From: DASVHS01 sp038244815
GTDB lineage: Bacteria; Acidobacteriota; Thermoanaerobaculia; Gp7-AA8
Direction of reading: 5' to 3'
Assembly: GCA_038244815.1 (NCBI GenBank)
Contig: JBBRTB010000001.1
Span: 224,270-288,269, forward strand
DNA: 64,000 nucleotides
Shown here one piece after another: positions 25,081 through 33,658 of this stretch. The number at the start of each line of letters is the position of its first letter. Position 1 is the first letter of the stretch. The notes beneath the pieces were generated by a model. The model was not told where the DNA came from. It saw nothing but the letters and a program-made list of their open reading frames with translations, and searched no databases. A program made the translations under genes and the position numbers.

Positions 25081-25185
25081 GTCGAGTGAGCACTGCTGTC
25101 AGTCGGGATGATTCTCCATCGCTCCAGAGAATGGCGATGTGAGCCCGGCTACAAATGCCCGATGCTGGGAGAGCAGGCGAAAGCG

Positions 25186-25191
25186 TAAAAT
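25186..25191 (+). promoter_or_regulatory. Putative -10 box, leaderless transcript
   Basis: TAAAAT lies 7 nt before the GTG start at 25199 with no Shine-Dalgarno sequence in between, so transcription probably begins at or beside the start codon. No convincing -35 was found. Confidence 0.4.
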
Positions 25192-25198
25192 CAATCTC

Positions 25199-26248
25199 GT
25201 GAGCAGCATCACACTGCGGCGGCCGTCAGTTCTGTTCGCCTGCACCGCTCTCGCCGTTGCGGCCACCTGCCTGGCCATCCTTCGATCCGCGGCTTTCGCG
25301 AGGAATTCCGATGTGCTGGCATGGGCGGTTACGTTCGATCTCACGATCACCATTCCCCTGCTTTACTACTTCGTGGTCATCCGAACGCAGACGGCGCGGC
25401 CGATCACAATCGCCCCGTTGTTCGCGGCTTGCGCGGCGGTGGCGGCCATGGCCATTCCTCCTGCTTACCGGCAGATGTTGCACGATCTGCGATTCCTCGC
25501 CGCGCCGCTGGAAGTCGTGACGATCGTTCTTCTCATTCGCCGGATCGCGGCGATCAAACTCGCCGGCGCTGCCGCCGATCGAGTCCTCCGTATCGACTCC
25601 GCCGCCCGCCAGCTCCTCGGCGACAACCTGGCTGCCGGCGTCGTTGCCAGCGAGGTGACGGTTCTCTCGTACGCGCTATCCGGATGGCGGCGCAAACCGG
25701 ATGTTCCGGAAGGAGCGCGGAGCTTCACCGTCCACCAGAAGAGCGGATGGTCATCGGTGGTGGCCTGCATTCTCGTGCTCATCGCCGCCGAGTCGCTCGG
25801 AGCACACCTCCTGCTTCAGTTATGGAGCCGGCGCGTGGCCTGGATCATGACGTCACTCGACCTGTACGGCATGCTGTGGGTTCTGGGTGATTTCAACGCT
25901 CTGCGATTGCGGCCGTCCCTCGTCACTGATGACGTTCTGCAGATCCGCTACGGCCTGCGCTGGAGTCTGAACGTGAGCCGGGAAGACATCGCCTCGGCAC
26001 GGCCGTACACCGCTGCGGATCTCGAAGGCGCGGGTCGCCGCCATACGCTGCGGGTGGCCATGATCGATGAACCGCGCGATCTCATCACGTTACGTTCAGT
26101 TGCAGTGGCCCGAGGATTCGCAGGCATGAGGAAGAGCGTCACCGCTATCGCCATCCGGGCCGATCAGGAAGAGGTCCTGGCCGGCTGGATCAGCGGTGCG
26201 CTGCGCGCATCCGGGACGGAGGGGTCTGCAGGCGCAGCGCGCCGGTAA
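25199..26248 (+). CDS. Integral membrane protein of unknown function
   Basis: From the GTG at 25199 the protein has 349 residues. Five or six hydrophobic stretches (for example LFACTALAVAATCLAIL, FAACAAVAAMAIPPAY, VVACILVLIAAESLGAHLLL) are followed by a soluble C-terminal region of about 110 residues (LQIRYGLRWSLNVSREDIAS onward) that resembles a bacterial PH-like domain in outline. No family was recognised. An upstream in-frame start at 25139 would add 20 basic residues. It is convergent with the matrixin gene, and the two overlap by 59 nt. Confidence 0.65.
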   Translation: MSSITLRRPSVLFACTALAVAATCLAILRSAAFARNSDVLAWAVTFDLTITIPLLYYFVVIRTQTARPITIAPLFAACAAVAAMAIPPAYRQMLHDLRFLAAPLEVVTIVLLIRRIAAIKLAGAAADRVLRIDSAARQLLGDNLAAGVVASEVTVLSYALSGWRRKPDVPEGARSFTVHQKSGWSSVVACILVLIAAESLGAHLLLQLWSRRVAWIMTSLDLYGMLWVLGDFNALRLRPSLVTDDVLQIRYGLRWSLNVSREDIASARPYTAADLEGAGRRHTLRVAMIDEPRDLITLRSVAVARGFAGMRKSVTAIAIRADQEEVLAGWISGALRASGTEGSAGAARR

Positions 26249-27476
26249 GCGTCGCTTCCTGGTCGCTGCCGTTGCTCGCCAGAATCACCACCGAGCCCGG
26301 CGGCGCATCCGCGGCGACGTCGAAGGTGGCGTAGAGATAGTTCCCGGCGTAGTGAAATCCCGACGTGCGATGGAAGCCCGGATTGAGCACGTCGAACGTC
26401 GTCATCCCGCTGACGATCCCGTCGCCGGCCAGGGCCACGTTGATGCTCTGTCCGGGACGCACCGTCAACGCGATCGACGAGAGATTGAAACTGTCGCTGA
26501 ACGGCGGGGCCACGCCGACCCAGCGTGGATTCAGTTGCGGCGGTGTGCCGGCCGTGTTGACGACGAGGTTCCCGTAGACCTGCCCGTTCTCCACGTGCAG
26601 CGTTCCGCTGTCGCAGAAGCGCGTCGGGAAGGATGTCTGGATGGCGGAGCGCCAGATCCCCGCGAAGTTGCGCCTGTCCACGGGACCGTCGAGGGGCTCC
26701 GCATAGATTCGATACGTACCGGCAGGCAGTGCCTGCAGGGTGAAGTTGCCTCGCTGGTCGCTGAGCGCGGTGGCAACGGGGGCGCCTTTGTCGTTCATGG
26801 CCACGACCTGGGCGGCGAAGACCGCGCCGCTGTCGCCTGTGACGCGACCGCGCAGGATGCCCCCCACGAGCGTCGGATCCGCTTTCGGGTAGATGTTGGC
26901 GATGGCGATGCGGTCATCGCTGTCGAGCACCGTGGGATCCGTTCCCCGCGGGACGTACGGAAACATCACCGCGGACAGCACCGGCGAATGATCGAGTCCG
27001 AGGAGGTGGCCGACCTCGTGGGTCACGGCGTACGGCATGTTGTAGTCGCCGTTCACGAGTGAAGCGTCGATCATGATGTCCGCCTCACTGAGACGACCGC
27101 TGTTGTCGTACCAGTTGGTGGTCATGGCGATTGCGTACTGACCCTTGAACAGATCGTCCGCGAGCGTGATCGAGTTCACTCCGTCCTTGCCCGCCGTCAG
27201 TCCGTCGCGGACCCCGGCGTCCTGAAAACTGATGTTCGTGTCCGGAGCGCTCGCCCAGGTGGAAAAAGCCTGATCGACGACCGTCGCGGCGTTCGGAAGC
27301 GAGCTCATCACCCGCCGGTCGATCGCGTACCGGATCGGAAAGGCGGACGCCGGCCAGGAGACCTGTACGGAGCTGCCGCCGATCGTGTACGTGAGGCGCG
27401 CCGAGGCATGAAGGGGCAGCGAAACGACCGTCGCGATTGCCGCGGCAGCAAACATCAGAGACGTTTTCCGGATCAT
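26190..27476 (-). CDS. Secreted matrixin-like (M10) metalloprotease
   Basis: A 428-residue protein from the ATG at 27476 with a signal peptide (residues 1-25). The metzincin zinc site HEVGHLLGLDH is at residues 153-163 and the Met-turn VMFP at 170-173, the layout of matrixins. A carboxypeptidase-regulatory-like beta domain follows (GGILRGRVTGDSGAVFAAQV to AGTYRIYAEPLDG), then a C-terminal beta-rich region. It should act outside the cell on proteins; no propeptide Cys switch is evident. The 3' end overlaps the convergent membrane protein gene. Confidence 0.9.
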   Translation of the reverse strand: MIRKTSLMFAAAAIATVVSLPLHASARLTYTIGGSSVQVSWPASAFPIRYAIDRRVMSSLPNAATVVDQAFSTWASAPDTNISFQDAGVRDGLTAGKDGVNSITLADDLFKGQYAIAMTTNWYDNSGRLSEADIMIDASLVNGDYNMPYAVTHEVGHLLGLDHSPVLSAVMFPYVPRGTDPTVLDSDDRIAIANIYPKADPTLVGGILRGRVTGDSGAVFAAQVVAMNDKGAPVATALSDQRGNFTLQALPAGTYRIYAEPLDGPVDRRNFAGIWRSAIQTSFPTRFCDSGTLHVENGQVYGNLVVNTAGTPPQLNPRWVGVAPPFSDSFNLSSIALTVRPGQSINVALAGDGIVSGMTTFDVLNPGFHRTSGFHYAGNYLYATFDVAADAPPGSVVILASNGSDQEATLTGALRLQTPPSRMRAAHR

Positions 27477-27528
27477 GGCTGCTCTTCGGTCGTGCAACCG
27501 AAGTGCCATACAAATAAATTTCAAAACA

Positions 27529-27900
27529 CTAGAGCGCGATGAGGTCGATCTCCACCATCGATCCTCGCGGGAGCTGCGAGACGCCCACCGTCGTGCGGGC
27601 CGGCTTGTGCTCCCCGAAGTACTCCGCGTAGATCGAGTTGAGCGTCTGAAAATTCGCGAGGTCGGTGAGATAGACCGTCGCTTTCACCACCCGGCTGAAG
27701 TCGCTGTGGGCCTCGGTCAGGACGGCCTTCAGATTCTCAAAGACCCGCTTCGTCTGCGCCGCGAAATCTCCTTCGACGAGATTGCCCGAAGCGGGATCGA
27801 GCGCGATCTGGCCGGAAGTGAAGACGAATCCATTCGCTTTGACTGCCTGTGAATACGGTCCGATTGCCCCCGGCGCCTGCTTGCTTGCCACGAAGTCCAT
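27529..27900 (-). CDS. ridA: RidA family enamine/imine deaminase
   Basis: A 123-residue protein from the ATG at 27900, normal length for the family. It shows GAIGPYSQAVKANGFVFTSGQIALDP, the conserved Arg region (KPARTTVGVSQLP) and the terminal VEIDLIAL, as in RidA/YjgF. RidA hydrolyses reactive enamine intermediates made by PLP-dependent enzymes, as a homotrimer in the cytoplasm. It lies just downstream of the matrixin's start and is divergent from the TPR gene. Confidence 0.93.
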   Translation of the reverse strand: MDFVASKQAPGAIGPYSQAVKANGFVFTSGQIALDPASGNLVEGDFAAQTKRVFENLKAVLTEAHSDFSRVVKATVYLTDLANFQTLNSIYAEYFGEHKPARTTVGVSQLPRGSMVEIDLIAL

Positions 27901-27910
27901 GCGCACATCC

Positions 27911-27916
27911 TATAAT
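27911..27916 (+). promoter_or_regulatory. -10 box of the TPR gene
   Basis: A consensus TATAAT lies 32 nt before the ATG of the TPR gene, followed by a GGAGAA ribosome binding site. A TTGCCA at 27885-27890 is a possible but distant (20 bp) -35. The same few bases also lie just upstream of the divergent ridA gene. Confidence 0.5.
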
Positions 27917-27948
27917 CGCAAAACGGGGAATCGGAGAACTTCTCGAGC

Positions 27949-30141
27949 ATGAGCAACTATCCAGGCAATTCGAACCTGGCCAGCCAGGTGAAGGACCGAG
28001 TGAACTCGACGTTCCAGCAGGCTGTCGAGCTCTACCGGCAGGGCCGGATGGATGAGGTCATCTCGGGATGCAGCCTCATCCTGCAGATGGATCCGCTGTT
28101 CGACCCGGCGAAGCGACTGCTGGATAAGACCCGAAACCCGGACAGCCCCATCGATGTGGAAGCGCTCCTTGCACACGCGACCGGCGCGGACCTCGAAGAA
28201 GTGAGGACGGCGATGGCCGCCCGGGATTTCGAGCGCGTCCTGGCGTTGACGACCGACATCCTGACCAACGACCTGATGAACGACCAGGCCCGGGAGATGG
28301 CCGACGAGGCCCGGGAGAAGCTCGAAGCTTCTCCGTTCATCGATCAGTTCGTGCGCAAGTGCGAGCAGAGCGTGAACAACGGAAATCTCCCGGCGGCGCG
28401 GACCGACCTCGAAAAGGCGCGGGCGCTCGATGCCTCGCATCCCGGAGTGCGGCGTATCGAACAGATGATTGCCTCCCGGGAATCATCGGGACCTCCGGCG
28501 TCATCGAGCTCGTTCGTGGTGGACACCCCCGCCGGCGCGACCGGCCGCTCCACGGCGCAGGCAAGCGACTTCGGATTCACCTTCGAGGAAGACAAGCCGG
28601 GAACGAGCTTGTCCTTCGACTCCCCTTCCGCGCAGCCCGCTGCCGGCAAGCAGACACCCACGCCGGCCCCGCCGAAAAGCGGAGGGTTCTCCGAATTCTC
28701 GTTCGATTCCGGTTCGACGCCGTCGGCCGACTCACCGTTTGCGGGCGGGTTCTCGTTCGACGCGCCCGTATCTGGCTCGCCGGCGACACCCCCGGCGACA
28801 CCGCCGGGAACACCGGACAGTCCGGATCGGGCCCCCGGCAACGAATTTGATTTCTCGACCGCGTCCATCGAGACCAGCCCCGACGATCAGAAGAAGATCG
28901 AACAGTACCTCGGCGAGGGCGACAAGGCCTTCGACGAAGGGAACTACCAGCAGGCCATCGATCTGTGGTCGCGCATTTTCCTCATCGACGTCACGAACGA
29001 CGCGGCGTCCGAGAGGATCGAGCGCGCCAAGGCCAAGCGCCGCGAATCCGAACAGCGCATCGAATCGATTCTCAGCGAGGGCGTGCAGGCCTTCGAGCGC
29101 CGCGACACCGCGACAGCGCGCGCGCGCATGAACGAAGTGCTGCAGATCGATCCCACCAACGTCACGGCCCAGGACTATCTGGAGAGGGTCCAGGGTCCCG
29201 GGGGTGAAACCATCCCACTGGCCCCTTCAGCGTCATACGACTCTTCCGTCCTCGATGAACAGACCACCGGGGACATGTACCAGGAGCCCGAACCTGAGCT
29301 GGTCGCCCCGGCCCGGCGCGGCGCCGCCAAAGCGGCTTCCGCTCCGCGTGCATCGGCAGCCGGCAGCAAGCCCACCGCACTGATCGGTCTGGTCATCCTG
29401 GCCGTGGCGATCATCGGCGGCAGCTGGTTCGCCTGGTCGAAATTCATGACCGCGCCGAAAGGCGACCCAACGGCGACCAAAGCCGCGTTCGATCGCGCCA
29501 ACGAATACGCGACGCAGGGAAAGTTCGATCTGGCCATTTCCGCTCTCCAGGACATCAAGCCCGGCGACAAGGACTACGACCGGGCGCTCGTGCTCATCGC
29601 CGACATGCAGCAGAAGAAGGCGCGTGCCGCCACCCAGGTCGACGGACGTCCCGCCGGTGCCTATTACGAGGACAACCTCACCGCAGGAAAGACCGCCTTC
29701 CAGTCGCATGACTACGTCTCGGCCAAGAAATCATTCGAGCAGGCCATGCGCGTCAAGCCGCTGGCAGCCGACGCAAAGGCTTCCTACGACATCGCCGCGC
29801 AGCAGGTCGCAAAGCTCGACAGCGCCCGTGCCCTCTTTGGGGAGCACAAGTACCAGGACGCCATCGCCAGCCTGCAACCACTGCTGCAGCAGGATCCGGA
29901 GAACAAAAACATCCAGCGGATGATCGTCGACTCCCATTTCAACCTCGGCGCCACGGCCCTGCAGGACGAGAGGCTGTCCGATGCCCGGAAGGAATTCGAC
30001 GAGGTGCTGAAGGCGGACCCGAACGACGACCTGGCCCGGCGAAGCAAAGATCTGGCCGGCCGCTATGAAGGTCAGCCGAAAGATCTTCTCTATAAGATCT
30101 ATGTAAAATACCTGCCACTGAGGCAGGCACCTGCCGGATAG
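27949..30141 (+). CDS. TPR-repeat membrane protein
   Basis: A 730-residue protein. Residues 1-180 are helical with TPR-like pairs (ELYRQGRMDEVISGCSLILQMDP). A low-complexity Ser/Pro/Phe-rich linker (about 180-300) follows, then more TPR repeats (GDKAFDEGNYQQAIDLWSRI, EGVQAFERRDTATARARMNE). One membrane segment (about 478-500, ALIGLVILAVAIIGGSWFAW) precedes a second, probably extracytoplasmic TPR block to the end. A bitopic scaffold linking cytoplasmic and periplasmic partners is likely; the partners are unknown. No kinase or FHA domain was seen. Confidence 0.8.
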   Translation: MSNYPGNSNLASQVKDRVNSTFQQAVELYRQGRMDEVISGCSLILQMDPLFDPAKRLLDKTRNPDSPIDVEALLAHATGADLEEVRTAMAARDFERVLALTTDILTNDLMNDQAREMADEAREKLEASPFIDQFVRKCEQSVNNGNLPAARTDLEKARALDASHPGVRRIEQMIASRESSGPPASSSSFVVDTPAGATGRSTAQASDFGFTFEEDKPGTSLSFDSPSAQPAAGKQTPTPAPPKSGGFSEFSFDSGSTPSADSPFAGGFSFDAPVSGSPATPPATPPGTPDSPDRAPGNEFDFSTASIETSPDDQKKIEQYLGEGDKAFDEGNYQQAIDLWSRIFLIDVTNDAASERIERAKAKRRESEQRIESILSEGVQAFERRDTATARARMNEVLQIDPTNVTAQDYLERVQGPGGETIPLAPSASYDSSVLDEQTTGDMYQEPEPELVAPARRGAAKAASAPRASAAGSKPTALIGLVILAVAIIGGSWFAWSKFMTAPKGDPTATKAAFDRANEYATQGKFDLAISALQDIKPGDKDYDRALVLIADMQQKKARAATQVDGRPAGAYYEDNLTAGKTAFQSHDYVSAKKSFEQAMRVKPLAADAKASYDIAAQQVAKLDSARALFGEHKYQDAIASLQPLLQQDPENKNIQRMIVDSHFNLGATALQDERLSDARKEFDEVLKADPNDDLARRSKDLAGRYEGQPKDLLYKIYVKYLPLRQAPAG

Positions 30142-30151
30142 CATTTCAAAA

Positions 30152-30205
30152 CGGTGCTCGGTGCTCGGTCCTCGCTAGGACCTGAACCGAGGACCGAGGA
30201 CCGAG
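30152..30205. repeat. Inverted tandem heptamer array, unit CGGTCCT
   Basis: The left arm is CGGTGCT, CGGTGCT, CGGTCCT, CG (30152-30174); after about 13 nt the right arm is CGAGGAC, CGAGGAC, CGAG (30188-30205), which is the inverted unit. The array fills the gap between the TPR gene and the RDD gene. The unit is the same family as the array at 58654-58688. Confidence 0.85.
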
Positions 30206-30223
30206 ATCGGTTGGGAGGGTGTG

Positions 30224-30718
30224 ATGCAGCGCTTCGATGAGATTGAGCTCGATCCGGTTCCCCTGATCGAGGAGCGGCAGACCGTTAAAGCGCCTCCGGC
30301 CCCTTCCGAACCGGCCGGCCACGCACGCAGTGAGGCAGCGCGCTTTCGTCGCCTCTTCGCGCTGCTGACCGATCTCTCACTCTTCGTGGCGCTGGCGCTG
30401 GCGCTGTCACCGCTGCTGCCGCTGACGCGCAGCGCCGTGGCGGTTGCTTCTCTGGCCGGATTCGTGATCATCACGTCCTACTACTACTGCGTCGGCACTT
30501 GGTTGCTCTGGGGCAAGACCGTGGGTGGAGCGATCTTCGACGTGAGGGTGGTCGGCGAGTCGAATTCATCGATGTCGGTGAAGTCGGCGTCGTTGCGCTG
30601 GCTGGGCGTCGTGGTCTCGCTGCTGACGGCGGGACTGGGCTTCCTGCTGGCCGCGCTTCCGAGAAGGCGCTCCCTCGCCGATCGGATCTCATCGACGCAC
30701 TGCATCGCCGCGATTTAA
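30224..30718 (+). CDS. RDD family membrane protein
   Basis: A protein of about 164 residues with an RDD domain: a basic entry (AARFRRLFALLTDLSLFVALAL, where the usual Arg-Asp-Asp is altered to R..TD), a second segment (AVAVASLAGFVIITSYYYCVGTWLLWGKTVGGAIFDVRVV) and a third (LRWLGVVVSLLTAGLGFLLAAL), ending with RRRSLADRISST. RDD proteins are small membrane proteins, some with transport roles. A GGGAGG site precedes the start. It overlaps the convergent ABC permease by 4 nt. Confidence 0.85.
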   Translation: MQRFDEIELDPVPLIEERQTVKAPPAPSEPAGHARSEAARFRRLFALLTDLSLFVALALALSPLLPLTRSAVAVASLAGFVIITSYYYCVGTWLLWGKTVGGAIFDVRVVGESNSSMSVKSASLRWLGVVVSLLTAGLGFLLAALPRRRSLADRISSTHCIAAI

Positions 30719-31506
30719 CCCTTGACCGCTCCATGGGTGAGACCGCTGACGATGCGCCGCTGAAAGGCGAGCACCAGAGCGGCCACGGGAGCTGTGGCGA
30801 CGATGGAGGCCGCGAGAATCTCGCCCCAGGGGACCTGATACCGCCCGCGGAAGAGCGCGATGGCCACCGGCACGGTCTGGCGATCGGGTCCGACGGTGAA
30901 CGACAGAGCGAAGAGAAACTCGTTCCAGCAATAGACGAACGTCAGGATGGCCGTGGCCACCAGTCCCGGTACGGCCAGCGGCAGAACGATCCGGAAGAGC
31001 ACCGTCCATCGGCTGGCCCCGTCCACGCGCGCCGCGTCTTCGAGATCCGTCGGAATCTCACGAAAGTACGCGGTCAACAGCCAGACGGTCAGCGGCATGG
31101 CGAACGTGAGATACGGAAGGATCAGGCCCGGGTACGTGTCGATCAGCCGCAGCGCCCGGAGCAGAAGGAACAGCGGAGTGACGATGGAGATCTGCGGAAA
31201 CATGCTGACCGCCAGGATGAATCCCAGAACCGCGCTCTGCCCTTTGAATCGCATGCGCGCGATCGCGTAGGCGGCGAGCGATCCGCCGGCGATGCACAGC
31301 ACGGTCGTGCTCAGTGCCACGACGATCGAATTGCGAATGGGCAGCCAGAATCCCCGCTCGTGGAAGAGCGCGCGGTAGTGGTCGAGCGTCAGGTGGAACG
31401 ACATCGCGCCGAACAGTTCTGCTTCCGGCCGCAGCGACGCCATGAGCGCCCACACGAACGGCAACGCCGCGAAGATCACAAGCACTGCGAGAACGGCTCG
31501 CCTCAT
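30715..31506 (-). CDS. Carbohydrate ABC transporter permease (MalG type)
   Basis: A 263-residue inner-membrane protein with six hydrophobic segments and the permease EAA loop EIPTDLEDAARVDGASRWTV, which docks on the ATPase. The N-terminal MRRAVLAVLVIFAALPFVWALMASL and the C-terminal FQRRIVSGLTHGAVKG are typical of the MalG/UgpE group. It overlaps the upstream permease by 4 nt (ATGA), so the pair is translationally coupled. With the binding protein it forms an importer for a sugar or oligosaccharide. Confidence 0.93.
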   Translation of the reverse strand: MRRAVLAVLVIFAALPFVWALMASLRPEAELFGAMSFHLTLDHYRALFHERGFWLPIRNSIVVALSTTVLCIAGGSLAAYAIARMRFKGQSAVLGFILAVSMFPQISIVTPLFLLLRALRLIDTYPGLILPYLTFAMPLTVWLLTAYFREIPTDLEDAARVDGASRWTVLFRIVLPLAVPGLVATAILTFVYCWNEFLFALSFTVGPDRQTVPVAIALFRGRYQVPWGEILAASIVATAPVAALVLAFQRRIVSGLTHGAVKG

Positions 31507-32321
31507 GCCGCGCGCCCCTCCCCCAACACACGCACGTAAAGAACCGCGATGACGCAGGTGACGGCAAAAACGATCATCGAAAGCGCGGAGGCGCGGCCCG
31601 ACTGAAGGTTCTGAAAGAAGGCGTCGAACGTGTAGAGCGCAACAGGCTCCGTGGCGGTTCCCGGCCCGCCGTTGGTCATGACGTAGACGAGATCGAAGAC
31701 GCGAAACGCATCGAGCGTGCGGAAGATCAGTGCCACCAGAAGCGCCGGTTTGAGCAGCGGCAGCGTGATGCGCCGGAGTTGCGTCGCGCCGGGCGCGCCA
31801 TCGACCGCGGCGGCCTCATACAACTCGGGCGGGATGCTCTGCAAGCCCGCCAGAAGCAGCAGGGCCACGAACGGCGTCGTCTTCCAGACGTCGGCGAGGA
31901 TCAGCGCGATCCAGGCGGTGCGGACCCGCGTGAACCAGATCGCCGGCAGCGCGAACCGCCAGAGGATCGCCGCGACGACGGTGGGAATCGCCCACGGCAC
32001 GAGGATCGCCGCCCGCACGAACCCGCGCCCGCGAAAACCCCGGTTCATCGCCAGAGCCAGAAACAGTCCGAGGATCAGCTCACACGCCACTGTCGTGACC
32101 GTGAAGAACGCCGTGTGCGCCATCGCTTCCCAGAAGCGCGCGTCGCGCACGATGACGGCATAGTTCCCGAGACCGACGAACGGCCGGCCGAGCCACGGCA
32201 TCCGCAGATCGTGGCGATGGAGCGATTCCCACGCCGCCCAGCCGAGCGGAAAGATGGCCATCAGGGCGATGGCTCCGAGCGCCGGCGCAAGGGATAGCCA
32301 TGCCAGCCGGCGCTCGTTCAT
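31503..32321 (-). CDS. Carbohydrate ABC transporter permease (MalF type)
   Basis: A 272-residue permease from the ATG at 32321, with six predicted membrane segments and the EAA loop SIPPELYEAAAVDGAPGATQ. The motif DLVYVMTNGGPGTATEP is characteristic of MalF/UgpA sugar permeases. Its start overlaps the stop of the binding-protein gene by 4 nt (ATGA). The ATP-binding subunit is missing from this cluster and must be supplied from elsewhere, as happens with shared MsmK-type ATPases. Confidence 0.93.
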   Translation of the reverse strand: MNERRLAWLSLAPALGAIALMAIFPLGWAAWESLHRHDLRMPWLGRPFVGLGNYAVIVRDARFWEAMAHTAFFTVTTVACELILGLFLALAMNRGFRGRGFVRAAILVPWAIPTVVAAILWRFALPAIWFTRVRTAWIALILADVWKTTPFVALLLLAGLQSIPPELYEAAAVDGAPGATQLRRITLPLLKPALLVALIFRTLDAFRVFDLVYVMTNGGPGTATEPVALYTFDAFFQNLQSGRASALSMIVFAVTCVIAVLYVRVLGEGRAA

Positions 32322-33511
32322 CGCAATCCGCTTTCCTCGATGAGCTTCTGCATCCGGCGCGCGGCGTCGTCGAGCGCCGGCTTCGGATCCGTCTCGCCGG
32401 AAAGGGCTCGGTGCAATGCCACCTGCAGCTCGTCCGACAGCTGGGCATAGATCGGCGTCACCGGGCGCGGAGTGGCCGCTTCGATGATCGGCAGAACGCC
32501 GCGCAGCTCCGGCGCTGCGTACAGCGATCGCCGCGCCGGATACTGGCCGACCGCACGCAGGCGCTCGCGCATCTGCTCCGGTCCGGTGAGAAACGCGATC
32601 AGCTTGTACGCGAGATGGGAATGCGCGCTCCACGCGTTGATGGCGAGCTGCGCGCCGCCGAGGGCCGCGGTGCGGTGACCTCCGGCCGCGGAGGGCATGG
32701 GCGCGACGGCGAAGCGGCCCGCAACACGAGATCGATGCGCATCGCTCATCGGCGCGACCGCGTACGGCCAGTTGCGCATGAACATCGATGTTCCGTTCTG
32801 AAATGCGAACCGGCATTCCTCTTCGTGCCACGTCAGAACCTCCGGTGGCGTGATGTGCTCACGGATCAGATCGCGCATCTGCGTCAGGGCGCGGACACCG
32901 GCATCCGAGTTGACGACTACCCGGCCGTCGGGAGCGAGAATCGCTCCTCCCGATCCGCCGAGAAACTCGAGAAACACGGTGACCAGGCCCTCGTATCGCG
33001 CTCCCTGCCAGACGATGCCGTCGGCGACGTGGCGGGAACGCGCGTCAGCGATCAACTCGTCGATCGATCGCGGTGCCCGGTTGAGCAGATCGGTACGCCA
33101 ATACAACATCCCCACATCGGCAAACCACGGCACGGCGTACAGTCCGCCGCGCCAGCGCGCGGCCTCGACGGTGGCGGGGAAGAAATCGTCCGTTGCCGGT
33201 CCGAAGCGATCGAGCGGGAGGATCCATCCCGCCGCGGCAAACTCCGCGGTCCAGATGACGTCGAGCTGCAGAATATCCGGCTTCCCGACGTGCGCATTGA
33301 GCCACTGGACGTAGAGCTGGTGACGCTGGCTGGCGTCATCCGGCGTCTGCTGGATGCGCACGGTGATGCCGGGATTGGCACGCATGAAGCGCGCGATCTG
33401 CCGCACCAGAACGGCACCCTCTTTTCCGAGTGCGCTGCCCGACACGGTGATCACCGGGCGTGCCGGTGGCCCGGCGCACGCCAGAATCAGCAGAAGAACC
33501 AGACGGCGCAT
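32318..33511 (-). CDS. ABC transporter sugar-binding lipoprotein
   Basis: A 397-residue family 1 solute-binding protein. The signal peptide ends in a lipobox-like LILACAG, so it is probably lipid-anchored outside the membrane. The family fold is seen in ITVSGSALGKEGAVLVRQIARFM, DILQLDVIWTAEFAAAGWILPLDRF, and YAVPWFADVGMLYWRTDLL, with Trp and Asp residues common in sugar pockets. The ligand cannot be read from sequence; maltose/trehalose-type sugars are plausible. It starts the three-gene importer operon. Confidence 0.92.
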   Translation of the reverse strand: MRRLVLLLILACAGPPARPVITVSGSALGKEGAVLVRQIARFMRANPGITVRIQQTPDDASQRHQLYVQWLNAHVGKPDILQLDVIWTAEFAAAGWILPLDRFGPATDDFFPATVEAARWRGGLYAVPWFADVGMLYWRTDLLNRAPRSIDELIADARSRHVADGIVWQGARYEGLVTVFLEFLGGSGGAILAPDGRVVVNSDAGVRALTQMRDLIREHITPPEVLTWHEEECRFAFQNGTSMFMRNWPYAVAPMSDAHRSRVAGRFAVAPMPSAAGGHRTAALGGAQLAINAWSAHSHLAYKLIAFLTGPEQMRERLRAVGQYPARRSLYAAPELRGVLPIIEAATPRPVTPIYAQLSDELQVALHRALSGETDPKPALDDAARRMQKLIEESGLR

Positions 33512-33561
33512 GCGCGTTCAGTGTAGGACACACCGATCTCTCCCCCTCCCGACAGAACTCG

Positions 33562-33658
33562 AAATGCAAAATGCAAAATGCAAAATGCAAAACGTTAAAC
33601 TTAATCGTCCTTCTTTGTATTTTTTCATTTTGCATTTTGCATTTTTCATTTTTCATTT
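33562..33658. repeat. AT-rich inverted tandem heptamer array, unit AAATGCA
   Basis: Four exact AAATGCA units (33562-33589), an AT-rich spacer of 34 nt, then five inverted units TTCATTT, TGCATTT, TGCATTT, TTCATTT, TTCATTT (33624-33658). The region is strikingly AT-rich in a GC-rich genome. The right arm overlaps the last codons and stop of the formate dehydrogenase gamma gene. It separates that operon from the ABC importer. Confidence 0.88.
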
